From: Oscillatoria sp. SIO1A7
GTDB taxonomy: Bacteria > Cyanobacteriota > Cyanobacteriia > Cyanobacteriales > Laspinemataceae
Reading direction: 5' to 3'
Length of the DNA stretch: 64,000 nucleotides
Assembly (NCBI GenBank): GCA_010672965.1
Contig: JAAHFN010000005.1
Span: 295,847-359,846, forward strand
Program-made: the position numbers and the translations under genes
The notes under the pieces: model-generated
What the model was told of the DNA's origin: nothing
The model's database searches: none
The model's input: only the letters and a program-made list of their open reading frames with translations
Shown here: piece after piece, positions 8,844 through 16,858 of the stretch
How positions within the stretch are numbered: position 1 is the stretch's first letter
Layout: each line of letters opens with the position of its first letter

Positions 8844-9152
8844 ATGGCTTATTCCAATTCCACAGAAGTAATCGAAGCCCTAGCGGCTGAAATAGGCGAT
8901 CGCCTCTATCTTGATGTTGCTAAATGGCATCTGCGTCTGGACGATGCCCATCTGCATAAAACTCTGGCCGATAAGTTTTACCCGATGCTCGCCGATAACG
9001 GGCTTTCGGAAAACGAAGTTGTAAAAATTCTGCAAGCAATTCCCGTGCCAATCGGCGGCGGCAAGCGAGAAATTCCCTTAACGGATTTGCTTCCGAGCCA
9101 ATGCCTCAGAGAACTGATGGATATTCTCGAAGAATTTCAGCGAGAGCTTTAA
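8844..9152 (+). CDS. DUF3181 family protein
   Basis: 102 aa. The sequence (EVIEALAAEIGDRLYLDVAKWHLRLDDAHLHKTLADKFYPML, IPVPIGGGKREIPL, LMDILEEFQREL) is what I recall for the cyanobacterial DUF3181 family, whose function is unknown. The start is the ATG at 8844, immediately after the pyrimidine-rich array. No good ribosome site is visible, which would be expected if the repeat block replaced the native leader. The frame is open further upstream only because of the repeats. Confidence 0.7.
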   Translation: MAYSNSTEVIEALAAEIGDRLYLDVAKWHLRLDDAHLHKTLADKFYPMLADNGLSENEVVKILQAIPVPIGGGKREIPLTDLLPSQCLRELMDILEEFQREL

Positions 9153-9188
9153 TAGACAAGAGTGCATAATTAAGAAGAATCCCCCCAA

Positions 9189-9222
9189 CCCCCCTTTGAA
9201 AGCTTTGAAAGGGGGGCTTTTT
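9189..9222 (+). terminator. Terminator after the DUF3181 gene
   Basis: CCCCCCTTT pairs with AAAGGGGGG and is followed by CTTTTT, 37 nt after the stop codon. Confidence 0.65.
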
Positions 9223-9303
9223 GGATTTATGCAACAGGTCTTATATCAAATCCGCGTAGCTGTTTCATAAATAGCGTACCGTAGGATCGCTTTCTTAGCA
9301 CCG

Positions 9304-9702
9304 CTACAGCAATGCGATCGGAATGTACGGACGAAAATTATCAAAGTCTCGATCTGCAGTCAAGATACTGTAGCCACGACGATGAGCAACCGCGCAGATT
9401 AGAAAGTCAGTATTTGACCCTTGAACGCCATTCCTGCGACAGGTGTTAAAAAATTCTGCGGCTAGTTCTTAGTCTTCAGTCGTTATAGCTAAATCTGGAA
9501 AATCGCGAAGATAGTCTCGCAGTCGCTCAAATTGTTCTGAGTGGCGAATTCCAGAAAGCAATTCTTGACGAATTGCCCCCAGCATAACGACCCTTCCCTC
9601 TGCAATTAAATGTTGCCAAAATTTAACAAGTTCAATACCATATATTGGCGTTTTGCGCCGCAATGCTAGCGACCAAACAGAGGCGTCAACAAGAACTTTC
9701 AT
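9304..9702 (-). pseudogene. vapC: VapC-like PIN-domain toxin with an in-frame stop
   Basis: The frame opens MKVLVDASVWSLALRR (the first PIN acidic residue is the Asp of VDASVW) and contains GAIRQELLSGIR. It meets TAA at 9469-9471 after ITTED. The same frame then continues as ELAAEFFNTCRRNG, GSNTDFLICAVAHRRG and ILTADRDFDNF to a TAG at 9304-9306. This second part carries the remaining PIN acidic positions (the Asp of NTDFLICA and TADRDF). A full-length toxin of about 131 codons has therefore been broken by one nonsense codon, probably from a Tyr codon. The start overlaps the antitoxin stop by 4 bp (ATGA). Confidence 0.8.
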
Positions 9703-9899
9703 GGCCTTTGTCTTTGTTGCTTATAGTCATAATCTTCCTCGTAGTCAATAGTCCCAAACAAATCCAGCACTTTGAGTTGTTGGCGGCGTTGAATGTATTC
9801 GCGCAAAGCTTCTTCTATAGAGGTATTGAGCGTACCGCGATCGCTCATAGCAATAGCTTTTTCCAGGAGTTTGTCGTCAATTTCAATGGTTATTATCAT
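9699..9899 (-). CDS. vapB: VapB-like antitoxin
   Basis: 66 aa from the ATG at 9899 (MIITIEIDDKLLEKAIAMS). It has a short beta strand followed by a helix pair (TLNTSIEEALREYIQRRQ) of ribbon-helix-helix antitoxin type and an acidic, disordered-looking tail (DYEEDYDYKQQRQRP) of the kind that occupies a PIN active site. The longer frame to 9983 has no family support. The gene overlaps the broken vapC by 4 bp, the usual translational coupling. With the toxin truncated it may now be a free antitoxin. Confidence 0.75.
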   Translation of the reverse strand: MIITIEIDDKLLEKAIAMSDRGTLNTSIEEALREYIQRRQQLKVLDLFGTIDYEEDYDYKQQRQRP

Positions 9900-9970
9900 A
9901 TATTTTGCTACTAAAATTATGTAGGATACAATTATTATAACAAAACATAGCCCGCTTCGACGGCACAATC

Positions 9971-10091
9971 GGAAGCATTTCACTTTTGCAATCTAATAGC
10001 CCGAAGGGAGTTTGTGTAGCCGCGCCCGGGTACTAAGAGGAGCGGCTAAGCCCAAGGGGCTGGCGGCACCGTACAAAATTGAAATGCTCCC
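9971..10091. mobile_element. GGGAGCATTTCA-family MITE-like element, copy 1
   Basis: The ends GGAAGCATTTCACTTTTG and CAAAATTGAAATGCTCC are inverted. The core shares TTTGTGTAGCCGCGCC and GAGCGGCTAAGCCC with the copy at 10195-10319. No clear target duplication is seen. Confidence 0.6.
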
Positions 10092-10194
10092 CCTTAAGCA
10101 ACTTGTCGGATCGAAATTGCCATTTAAAATAAAAATGAGACAAGACGCTGCGCTAACGCCCCTAAAAGAAGGAGCGATTGCGGGCTGTATCAAA

Positions 10195-10319
10195 GGGAGC
10201 ATTTCACTTTTGTAAACAGTAGCCCAAAGGGCGAGAGTTTGTGTAGCCGCGCCAGGCTCCGTCTAGGAGCGGCTAAGCCCAAGGGGCGAGGCGGCTAGAT
10301 ACGAAATTGAAATGCTCCC
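10195..10319. mobile_element. GGGAGCATTTCA-family MITE with 8-bp target duplication
   Basis: 125 bp with terminal inverted repeats GGGAGCATTTCA...TGAAATGCTCCC. It is flanked by perfect 8-bp direct repeats GTATCAAA at 10187-10194 and 10320-10327. It has no coding capacity. The core sequence is shared with the copies at 9971 and 41367. Confidence 0.85.
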
Positions 10320-10358
10320 GTATCAAACTTAATTGAAATGATTATAAGTCCATGTCTA

Positions 10359-12023
10359 TTATTTGCCGAATTTCTGACGCAGGCGATCGACCAAAATATT
10401 AATTTCTGGCAATTTCAAGAAAATGGCCAAGAGGGCGAAGACTAGCAACCCGGCGCAACCACCAATACACATTTGCAGAACATGTATGAGAAATCCCTCA
10501 ATACCGACAATCTGTTGGCTCGCCCAGATAGAACCTATGGCCGTAGCAGTGGCAAAAGCCGCAAGACCGGCCAAGATACTGGCTACAGCTATAGAGGCGA
10601 TCGCTTTGCTCCATTGCAATAGGGGCAAACCATTGAGCTTGCGATCGAGCAGCCACAACAGAGCAATAGTCGAGGAGATATTGACTCCCACTGTAGCTAG
10701 CACCAGACCGGGAGCGCCAAAACTCTTAACTAGGATAAAATCCAGCAGGCCATTAAGAACGATATTGACTGTGCTGACGCGAAAGGGAGTATCCCCATCT
10801 CCCAAGGCATAAAAAACTCTTACTAATACATCGCGACCTAAATAGAAAAACATACCCAGACCATAAGCCATAAGCATTTGAGCTACGAACTCAGATGCTT
10901 GGGGGTCGAAGGCTCCGCGCTCGTAAACTACCCGTACTATAGGAACTGCTAAGGCGACGATAAGAGCGCCCAAAGGCAGCATGGTCAAGGCGGTCAGGAT
11001 TAATCCCTGACGAATTCGCTTTTTTAGCTCCGGCCAGTTTTCTGGGTCTGCGAGTCGGGAAAAAACTGGCAAGAGGGGAACCAGGAGCATATTGGACATA
11101 ATGCCCAAGGGAGTCTGGACTAAAAGACCGGAATAGCCCAAGGCCGCTGCAGCTTGAGGAATATAGGAAGCGAAGAATAAATCGGTATAAACATTAATAT
11201 GAAGCATTCCGGAGGATAGAGTTGCTGGCCCCATAACCCGCATTACTTGCTTTACCTCCGGTCGATTGAACTCGAAGCGCAGGCGCAATTTACCCAAACC
11301 GCTGCGCCATTGAGCTACGACCTGCACTAACCACTGTAGGATTGCACCTGCAAGGGTCCCCCAAGCTAAGACCAAACCTCCAGTTAGGGCATATTTGGGA
11401 TTGGTAATATCCCCACCTAGATAGAAAGCCAATATGCCGATGCCGCCAATAATGGCCGTGCTGGAAAAGAGAGGGCTAATGGAGGGGAGCCAGTAATGGT
11501 CTGCAGAATTAAGGGTGCCAAAGCCAATGCCAATCAACCCGGCGAGGAAAGCTAGGGGAGCCATGACGCGAAATTGCTGGATGACAATTTCCCGGGTTAA
11601 CTGGATGGTTTGAAAGTCAACTCCCTCGGCGGCGGCTTGTGCTTGACTTATGTTGAGTCCCGGAGCTACTAAGTTAGTCAGGGGTTCGGCAAACAGGATT
11701 AAGGCGACGGTGACTAGGAGTAACAAACCGCCGACTAGGGTGGTTATGGTTTCGACTAGGGGAGCGCTTTCTTCTTTGTTGCGTTTGGCGAGAACGCTGA
11801 CGATCGCACTGTGAAATGGGCCATTGATGCCGCCCAGCAATATGAGCAAGAAGCCCGGGATGACATAGGCGTAGTTATAAGCATCGAAGGCGACCCCTAC
11901 TCCAAAGGCAGCGGCGATCGCTTGTTGGCGCACTAAGCCGAAGACTTTACTAATCAAAGTTGCGGCAGCCACAATACCGGCTATTCCCGCCAGAGACCGA
12001 CTCTTTTTTTTGTCTTCAGACAC
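10359..12023 (-). CDS. murJ: MurJ-type lipid II flippase (MviN family)
   Basis: 554 aa, within the normal family length. It is a polytopic inner-membrane protein of the MOP superfamily that moves lipid II to the outer leaflet for peptidoglycan synthesis. Family signatures are visible: AGIAGIVAAATLISKVFGLVRQQAIAAAFG at the start, then NYAYVIPGFLLILLGG and GPFHSAIVSV. The segment FFYLGRDVLVRVFYALGDGDTPFRVS matches the conserved central loop. About 14 hydrophobic segments are spread along the chain. The start ATG is followed by a basic stretch (SEDKKKSRSLAG). It is alone on this strand, and murE, another peptidoglycan gene, is 5 kb away on the other strand. Confidence 0.92.
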   Translation of the reverse strand: MSEDKKKSRSLAGIAGIVAAATLISKVFGLVRQQAIAAAFGVGVAFDAYNYAYVIPGFLLILLGGINGPFHSAIVSVLAKRNKEESAPLVETITTLVGGLLLLVTVALILFAEPLTNLVAPGLNISQAQAAAEGVDFQTIQLTREIVIQQFRVMAPLAFLAGLIGIGFGTLNSADHYWLPSISPLFSSTAIIGGIGILAFYLGGDITNPKYALTGGLVLAWGTLAGAILQWLVQVVAQWRSGLGKLRLRFEFNRPEVKQVMRVMGPATLSSGMLHINVYTDLFFASYIPQAAAALGYSGLLVQTPLGIMSNMLLVPLLPVFSRLADPENWPELKKRIRQGLILTALTMLPLGALIVALAVPIVRVVYERGAFDPQASEFVAQMLMAYGLGMFFYLGRDVLVRVFYALGDGDTPFRVSTVNIVLNGLLDFILVKSFGAPGLVLATVGVNISSTIALLWLLDRKLNGLPLLQWSKAIASIAVASILAGLAAFATATAIGSIWASQQIVGIEGFLIHVLQMCIGGCAGLLVFALLAIFLKLPEINILVDRLRQKFGK

Positions 12024-12630
12024 AAATTTTCACAAATCGCTACAGTGGTTTACGATAAGCTATCAGCTTTTAGCTTTTAGCGCGTGGCGCTCGGCAATTT
12101 GCGATCGCAGAGGCGCAAGTGCAACGCTAATGGCAGCAGTCAGCAATTAGCTAATTAGCTATTAGCAATTAGCACTTCCTTGGGGAAAAGCTTGCGCCTG
12201 TGGTAGCTAATGCCTAATAGTGAATAGCTATTAGCTATCATACTTTGCCCAAAAAGGGACCGCATAAACTCTAGTATGTTGCTTAAGGGTAATTAAGGGC
12301 ATTTGCCCAAAGCGAGGGCGCGATCGCTCTCCCATTGGTGCCAAACCCATGCGACCCTTTTAGTTTTAGGGGACTAACTAACGCGGCAGTAAGAACTTTT
12401 AGCCGATCGCTCTAATGGGTGGCCATTCTTGCAGGGTAAGCAAGGGAGCGATCGCTTAAAGTATAAAAATGTTGCTACAAAAGTCATGCTCTATCGGCTC
12501 CGCTTTGGAATGTCACAAATCCATATTCCTTACTTCTGTTCGGGAAAAAATTGCCGAAATCCATACAAATTAAAGCTTTCGTCGATCCATTGTGGGTGAG
12601 GAAGCTTTAGAATGATCGGCGTGAAAGTTA
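12024..12630. other. Spacer between divergent murJ and HU genes
   Basis: No gene is seen. It holds short TAGCTATTAGC-type repeats at about 12055-12240 and several HIP1 sites. Promoters for murJ and HU should lie here, but I see no clear hexamers. Confidence 0.4.
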
Positions 12631-12713
12631 GAGCTTATGGGAGTTTCAGGCATTTGATGTCAGAAACTCCCATAAGCTCATGGTCCGTGACTCTCGAATC
12701 CAATATTCGAGAG
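12631..12713 (+). promoter_or_regulatory. Two successive hairpins in the HU leader
   Basis: A perfect 17-bp inverted repeat (GAGCTTATGGGAGTTTC at 12631-12647, its complement at 12663-12679, loop 15 nt) is followed by a 9-bp hairpin CTCTCGAAT / ATTCGAGAG at 12691-12713. Both lie 45-130 nt upstream of the HU start codon, so they would be in its 5' leader or at the promoter as an operator. Confidence 0.65.
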
Positions 12714-12757
12714 CTATATTGAATGCTTACAAGCAAACCCATTTGGAGCAGACTCGA

Positions 12758-13063
12758 ATGAACAAGGGCGAATTGGTTGACGCAGTTGCAGAGAGAGCTA
12801 AAGAGAGCAACGTGACGAAAAAGCAAGTCGATGCCGTTTTAACAGAGGTATTGGACGTTATTGTCGAAGCTGTTGCCAATGGCGATAAGGTAACCTTGGT
12901 GGGCTTTGGGTCGTTTGAGTCTCGCGATCGCAAGGCTCGCGAGGGTCGCAATCCAAAAACTGGAGAAAAAATGAACATCCCAGCCACTAAGGTGCCTGCC
13001 TTCTCTCCTGGAAAATCTTTCAAGGAAAAAGTGGCCCCATCAGAAGAAGGGGAGGAAAACTAA
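12758..13063 (+). CDS. hup: HU/IHF family DNA-binding protein
   Basis: 101 aa. Nucleoid protein that binds and bends DNA as a dimer. MNKGELVDAVAERAKESNVTKKQVDAVL is the helical dimer body, VTLVGFGSFESRDRKAREGRNPKTGEKMNIPATKVPAFSPGKSFKE is the beta-arm, and the tip RNPKTGE is intact. The in-frame ATG at 12680 is rejected because the family begins at MNKGELVD and GGAG lies upstream of 12758. The acidic tail EEGEEN is slightly longer than in E. coli HU. The leader carries two strong hairpins. Confidence 0.93.
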   Translation: MNKGELVDAVAERAKESNVTKKQVDAVLTEVLDVIVEAVANGDKVTLVGFGSFESRDRKAREGRNPKTGEKMNIPATKVPAFSPGKSFKEKVAPSEEGEEN

Positions 13064-13140
13064 TAAAACAGGACTTACGCAGATAGCATTCAGCAGTAAG
13101 CTGTTAGCTGTCAGCTCTCAGCTCGATCGCAGCATTGCCG

Positions 13141-13273
13141 TTAGGGAATTCCTTGAAATAAATTATCCAACTCGTAGGACGGGCGTCCCGCCTGTCCAGC
13201 CAGCCACAGAGACAGGCGGGACGCCTGTCCTACGGGGGAAGCGAGGGAGAAATATTTATTTGGAAATCCCTTA
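13141..13273. repeat. Nested palindromic element with GTAGGACGGGCG core
   Basis: The outer arms TTAGGGAATTCCTTGAAATAAAT-like (13141) and its near complement (ends 13273) enclose an inner palindrome built from GTAGGACGGGCGTCCCGCC and GGCGGGACGCCTGTCCTAC. The inner core recurs near 20536, 20720, 31440, 32815 and 50858. Nothing is coded. Confidence 0.7.
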
Positions 13274-13424
13274 ATAGCTTTGGGAAACTTGAAGTTGCCC
13301 TAGCCAAATATGCGTAGTGCTAGATAAAATTTATGGTGCTTGGCTCTCGCCCTGCACTATTTATAGAGTGAGAGCGAAGGGCGAGCGTAAGTCTTGTAAG
13401 ATAAAATCTTGTTTTAGCATATCC

Positions 13425-14519
13425 TTGAGCAGACCAAGGCATGGGGGAAACTTAGATTGGGCAGCCGCACGAGCCGGCTGTCCTCCTAACGCCATTCTTG
13501 ATTTTTCGGCCAGCATCAGCCCTCTGGGGCCTCCCCAGTCGGCGCTTGCGGCCATTCAAAGCGCCTTATCCCAACTCACAGCCTACCCAGACCCAAACTA
13601 TGCTTCCCTGCGGCAAGCTCTGGCAAGGATACACGACCTGGGCCCAGACTGGATTATCCCCGGCAATGGTGCGGCAGAATTGTTAACCTGGGCCGGTTGG
13701 GATTTGTCGGCATTAGCCAGCACTTTCCTAATCGTGCCCGCCTTTGGCGACTACTGGCGCTCCTTGAAAGCCGTCGGAGCCAATGTAGTCCCTTGCCCTC
13801 TGGAATTAAGCAAATCGATTGACAACCGAGATTTAATTACTCGGGGATTATCCGAGCTAATTTCCGATCGAGCTCGCGGTTCGTCAGAAAAACTCGGGCT
13901 GCTTCTGAATAACCCTCACAATCCTAGCGGGAGACTGTTTGGCCGCGAAGAGTTGTTGCCCTGCTTAGACCAATTTGCTTTAGTGGTTGTGGATGAAGCC
14001 TTTATGGATTTTCTCTCTCCGGAAGAAGAGGAAAGCTTGGTAGAGGAGGTCAGAGATCGCCCCAATTTGGTAATTTTGCGATCGCTCACCAAGTTCTACA
14101 GCCTTCCGGGACTTCGCCTTGGTTATGCTATTGCGTCTCCAGACCGCATAGCCCGCTGGCAGCAGTGGCGCGACCCCTGGCCGGTAAATGTCTTAGCTGC
14201 TGCCGCTGGCACTGCCGCAGTCCAAGATACAGAATTCCAGGAGCTTTCCCGGTCTTGGTTGCCTCCCGCACGGGAGCTACTGTTTCAGGGTCTTGCCAAG
14301 ATACCCGGTCTCAAGCCTTACCCCAGTGCCGCTAACTTTTTATTGGTTTTCTCTGAAAGCTCTGTCTCCAGCTTGCAGCAAACTTTACTAGAACGCTACC
14401 AAATCTTGATCCGAGATTGCCTTAGCTTTCCAGAACTGGGCGATCGCTACTTCCGGGTTGCCGTTAAAACATCTCAAGAAAACCTCCGTCTCCTCGAAGC
14501 CCTAGAAGAAGTTCTATAG
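13425..14519 (+). CDS. cobD: Class I/II PLP aminotransferase, threonine-phosphate decarboxylase (CobD)-like
   Basis: 364 aa. PLP enzyme of the CobD/histidinol-phosphate aminotransferase group; CobD makes aminopropanol phosphate for the cobalamin nucleotide loop. RPRHGGNLDWAAARAG and ILDFSASISPLGPP are typical CobD N-terminal motifs. NNPHNPSG, VVVDEAFMDF and SLTKFYSLPGLRLGYAI (the Schiff-base Lys of SLTK) complete the fold. The frame extends up to a GTG at 13317, but family similarity begins at SRPRHGG, so the TTG at 13425 is preferred. No other cobalamin gene is nearby, so the substrate is inferred from sequence alone. Confidence 0.78.
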   Translation: MSRPRHGGNLDWAAARAGCPPNAILDFSASISPLGPPQSALAAIQSALSQLTAYPDPNYASLRQALARIHDLGPDWIIPGNGAAELLTWAGWDLSALASTFLIVPAFGDYWRSLKAVGANVVPCPLELSKSIDNRDLITRGLSELISDRARGSSEKLGLLLNNPHNPSGRLFGREELLPCLDQFALVVVDEAFMDFLSPEEEESLVEEVRDRPNLVILRSLTKFYSLPGLRLGYAIASPDRIARWQQWRDPWPVNVLAAAAGTAAVQDTEFQELSRSWLPPARELLFQGLAKIPGLKPYPSAANFLLVFSESSVSSLQQTLLERYQILIRDCLSFPELGDRYFRVAVKTSQENLRLLEALEEVL

Positions 14520-14611
14520 CAGTAAGCAGTCATGCGATCGGCTCTGAGCTAGGGAGCGATTCAATTTTCATACTGTCAGCTTCACAACACAAACCCCCGA
14601 ATTAAGATACG

Positions 14612-16162
14612 GTGACCTTCGACTACGATTTAGTAATTATCGGCAGCAGCCCAGCCGCCATCTATGCTGCTAAAACCGCTGCTCGTTGGCAAGCTCGCGT
14701 TGCCTTAGTTCAACCAGAATCCTCCCAGATGAATTGGCTGATGCCTAGCTCCCTATACGGCAGGGCTGCAATTAACCTCCTCGATTCGCGCTTGGGTGAC
14801 ACCAATTGGGGAGAGGCAGATTGGGGAGTCGATTGGGGAGATTCCAAGGATAATTTGCGCTGGAGCGAGTCCGCAAATAAAACTCAGCATCCAGATTCTT
14901 CTGTAGATTCTTCTTTAGATTCTTCTTTCCATGCGCTTTCTATACTAGAGCGTCTAAACTCTATCGCGACTGGAGTGGAGAGGATAAGGGAAGAAAATTC
15001 TACCGCCGTTCTAGCATCTGCCGGCATTGATGTCATTGCCAGCAATGGTCAATTCATTCCCAAACCCAGTCTTGCTTTTGAAGTCAATAACCGCTTGCTG
15101 CGATCGCGCGCTTACCTCCTCGCCACTGGCTCGCATCCGGCAATTCCCTCCAATATTCCAGAATTAACAGAGCCAAACTCGCTACTGAGAACGGAGATAG
15201 AAAATTTTATTACCCGTCCCCTCTCCTCAATCCCGAAAAGTTTAATTGTTATTGGCGCAGACCCTAGGGGCATTGAATTCGCTCAAACCTTTGCAAGACA
15301 AGGCAGCAAAGTTACTCTAATAGTTCCCACTGCCACTCTATTGCCCGCAGAAGACCCAGAAGCAGCCCAACTGATTCTAGCGCAGCTCGAAGTAGAAGGC
15401 ATTGATATTATTCTCGATACTACAGTTACTCAAATTAAAAGCATTGACAAGAAAAAATGGGTGCAAGCTGGCGATCGAGCTATTGAGGCCGATGAAATTT
15501 TATTGGCTGCGGGATACCAGGCAAATATCGAATCTTTAAATCTGGAGCGGGTGGGAGTAGAATATGCTGAACTGTCAGAGGTACGGGCAATAGGGCATCA
15601 CTTGCAAGTAAATCGCAAAATGCAAACTACCAACCCTCGCATTTACGCTTGCGGCGAGGTTGCTGGGGGCTATCCCTTTCCTCATTTGGCAGAATGCGAA
15701 GCTAGGATTGCTCTAAAAAATGCTTTATTTTTGCCTATTTTCAAAGTAGATTATAGCACTATACCTTGGGCTCTTTTTTCTAAGCCGCAACTGGCTAGGG
15801 TGGGATTGACAGAACCGCAAGCTAGACGTAGATATGGGGACATTGTGGTGTTGCGCAAATATTTTAAAAGCGTGGCTGCCGCTGCTTGGCGCGGAGAAAC
15901 TACTGGGTTTTGTAAAATTATTGCCCGTAGCAATGGCAAAATGGTTGGGGTTCATATAGTTGGTCCAGAGGCGACAGAGTTAATTCACAGTTTTGCCCTG
16001 AGTATTGAAAATGGGATTAAGGTGGGAGCGATCGCTTCTGTTCCGCATATCTGGGCTACTTTGTCGGAGATTAACCGCCAAACTGCAGAACTTTGGCAGC
16101 GCGAAAAGCTCCGCCCTTGGCAAAATTTTCTGGAAGCTTTCTTTAATTGGCGGCGCGGATGA
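14612..16162 (+). CDS. NAD(P)/FAD-dependent oxidoreductase lacking the redox disulfide
   Basis: 516 aa with a GTG start. It belongs to the dihydrolipoamide dehydrogenase/mercuric reductase fold: FAD motif YDLVIIGSSPAAIYAAKTAA, NAD motif VIGADPRGIEFAQTFARQGSKVTLI, RIYACGEVAGG FAD-binding stretch, and a C-terminal dimerisation domain (KPQLARVGLTEPQAR, PHIWATLSEI). In place of the usual CxxxxC active-site disulfide the chain reads QMNWLMPSSLYGRA, with no cysteine. It is therefore unlikely to be a lipoamide or mercuric reductase; it may reduce a quinone or act with a separate thiol protein. The next gene, 58 bp downstream, encodes a CxxC thioredoxin-fold protein. Confidence 0.78.
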   Translation: MTFDYDLVIIGSSPAAIYAAKTAARWQARVALVQPESSQMNWLMPSSLYGRAAINLLDSRLGDTNWGEADWGVDWGDSKDNLRWSESANKTQHPDSSVDSSLDSSFHALSILERLNSIATGVERIREENSTAVLASAGIDVIASNGQFIPKPSLAFEVNNRLLRSRAYLLATGSHPAIPSNIPELTEPNSLLRTEIENFITRPLSSIPKSLIVIGADPRGIEFAQTFARQGSKVTLIVPTATLLPAEDPEAAQLILAQLEVEGIDIILDTTVTQIKSIDKKKWVQAGDRAIEADEILLAAGYQANIESLNLERVGVEYAELSEVRAIGHHLQVNRKMQTTNPRIYACGEVAGGYPFPHLAECEARIALKNALFLPIFKVDYSTIPWALFSKPQLARVGLTEPQARRRYGDIVVLRKYFKSVAAAAWRGETTGFCKIIARSNGKMVGVHIVGPEATELIHSFALSIENGIKVGAIASVPHIWATLSEINRQTAELWQREKLRPWQNFLEAFFNWRRG

Positions 16163-16220
16163 GGACAGTAAGACAAAAATATATAGGCACAATAGAAAAG
16201 AAAACAGAGAAGCAAAAAAA

Positions 16221-16496
16221 ATGCGATTAATTTTGTATGCCAAGCCCGGCTGCCATTTGTGCGAAGGTTTGCAAGAAAAGATAGAGGCAATCCTTGGATT
16301 GGACTTCGAGCTAGAAGTTAGAGACATCACCAGCCGAGAGGATTGGTTTGCTGCCTATCAATATGAAGTGCCCGTCTTGACCAGAGATAATGGTAAGGGC
16401 GACGCGAAGGAAGAGCCTATTCCCCGGCCCTCTCCTCGCGCCAGCGTGCGGCAACTGGAACTTTTGCTAGAAAAATTTTTTCCTACAAAGAATTGA
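16221..16496 (+). CDS. Glutaredoxin-like (DUF836-type) thioredoxin-fold protein
   Basis: 91 aa. LILYAKPGCHLCEGLQEKIEAI has a CHLC redox motif at the start of helix 1, and YEVPVLTRDNG supplies the cis-Pro loop. Length and order match the short glutaredoxin-like family. It follows the FAD oxidoreductase on the same strand with a 58-bp gap, suggesting one transcript and possibly an electron-transfer pair. The start is the ATG at 16221 after an A-rich region. Confidence 0.75.
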   Translation: MRLILYAKPGCHLCEGLQEKIEAILGLDFELEVRDITSREDWFAAYQYEVPVLTRDNGKGDAKEEPIPRPSPRASVRQLELLLEKFFPTKN

Positions 16497-16515
16497 TAGC
16501 GCCGATCGATGCGTA

Positions 16516-16818
16516 ATATCAAATTCGGTTAAACAGTTTGTAGGGGCAGTCTAGGGTGTTGACTCTGAAACTTTTCACGCCAATTGGTGACATCCGGGGA
16601 TCGTTGCCGCTTGAAACCTGAAAGCACCTAAATGTAAGACTTTCCGGCTCCCGAAAGCGATCGCGAAAATAGGATGAAGTTTCCCTACACCCTACACCCT
16701 ACACCCAACACCCTAGGGGCAGTCCCCCCGTGGCTGCCCCGGCCGCCCCAAGCCAACCGGGGCGCTCCCGGGGGCACCGCCCCTACGCTATTTATGGGCA
16801 ATTAACCGGATTTGATAT
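16516..16818. repeat. ATATCAAATCCGGTTAA-bounded inverted-repeat element (with nested insertion)
   Basis: The left end ATATCAAATTCGGTTAA (16516) is the inverse of the right end TTAACCGGATTTGATAT (ends 16818). Inside is a second inverted pair of the TAGGGGCAGTCCCCCCGTGG type. The element is about twice the length of its siblings because a 166-bp element has inserted into it. Confidence 0.8.
16551..16716. mobile_element. CTAGGGTGTTG MITE-like element with 7-bp target duplication
   Basis: 166 bp. Perfect 11-bp terminal inverted repeats CTAGGGTGTTG / CAACACCCTAG are flanked by GGGCAGT at 16544-16550 and 16717-16723. Interior markers are GACTCTGAAACTTTTC, TTGGTGACATCCGGGGATCG and a CCCTACA run near the right end. 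A second copy lies at 28217-28404. It is inserted into another repeat element. Confidence 0.8.
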
Positions 16819-16858
16819 AAGTCCCATATTTTATTCCCCGCAAGGAGGAAAAATTTAG

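Noticed and set aside
8433-9152. A 239-codon open frame covering the C/T array and the DUF3181 gene
   Set aside because: Only its last 102 residues match a family; the rest is translated microsatellite.
13141-13273. GTAGGACGGGCG palindrome as a simple terminator
   Set aside because: The same core recurs in many spacers in both orientations without T tracts; it is an interspersed repeat.
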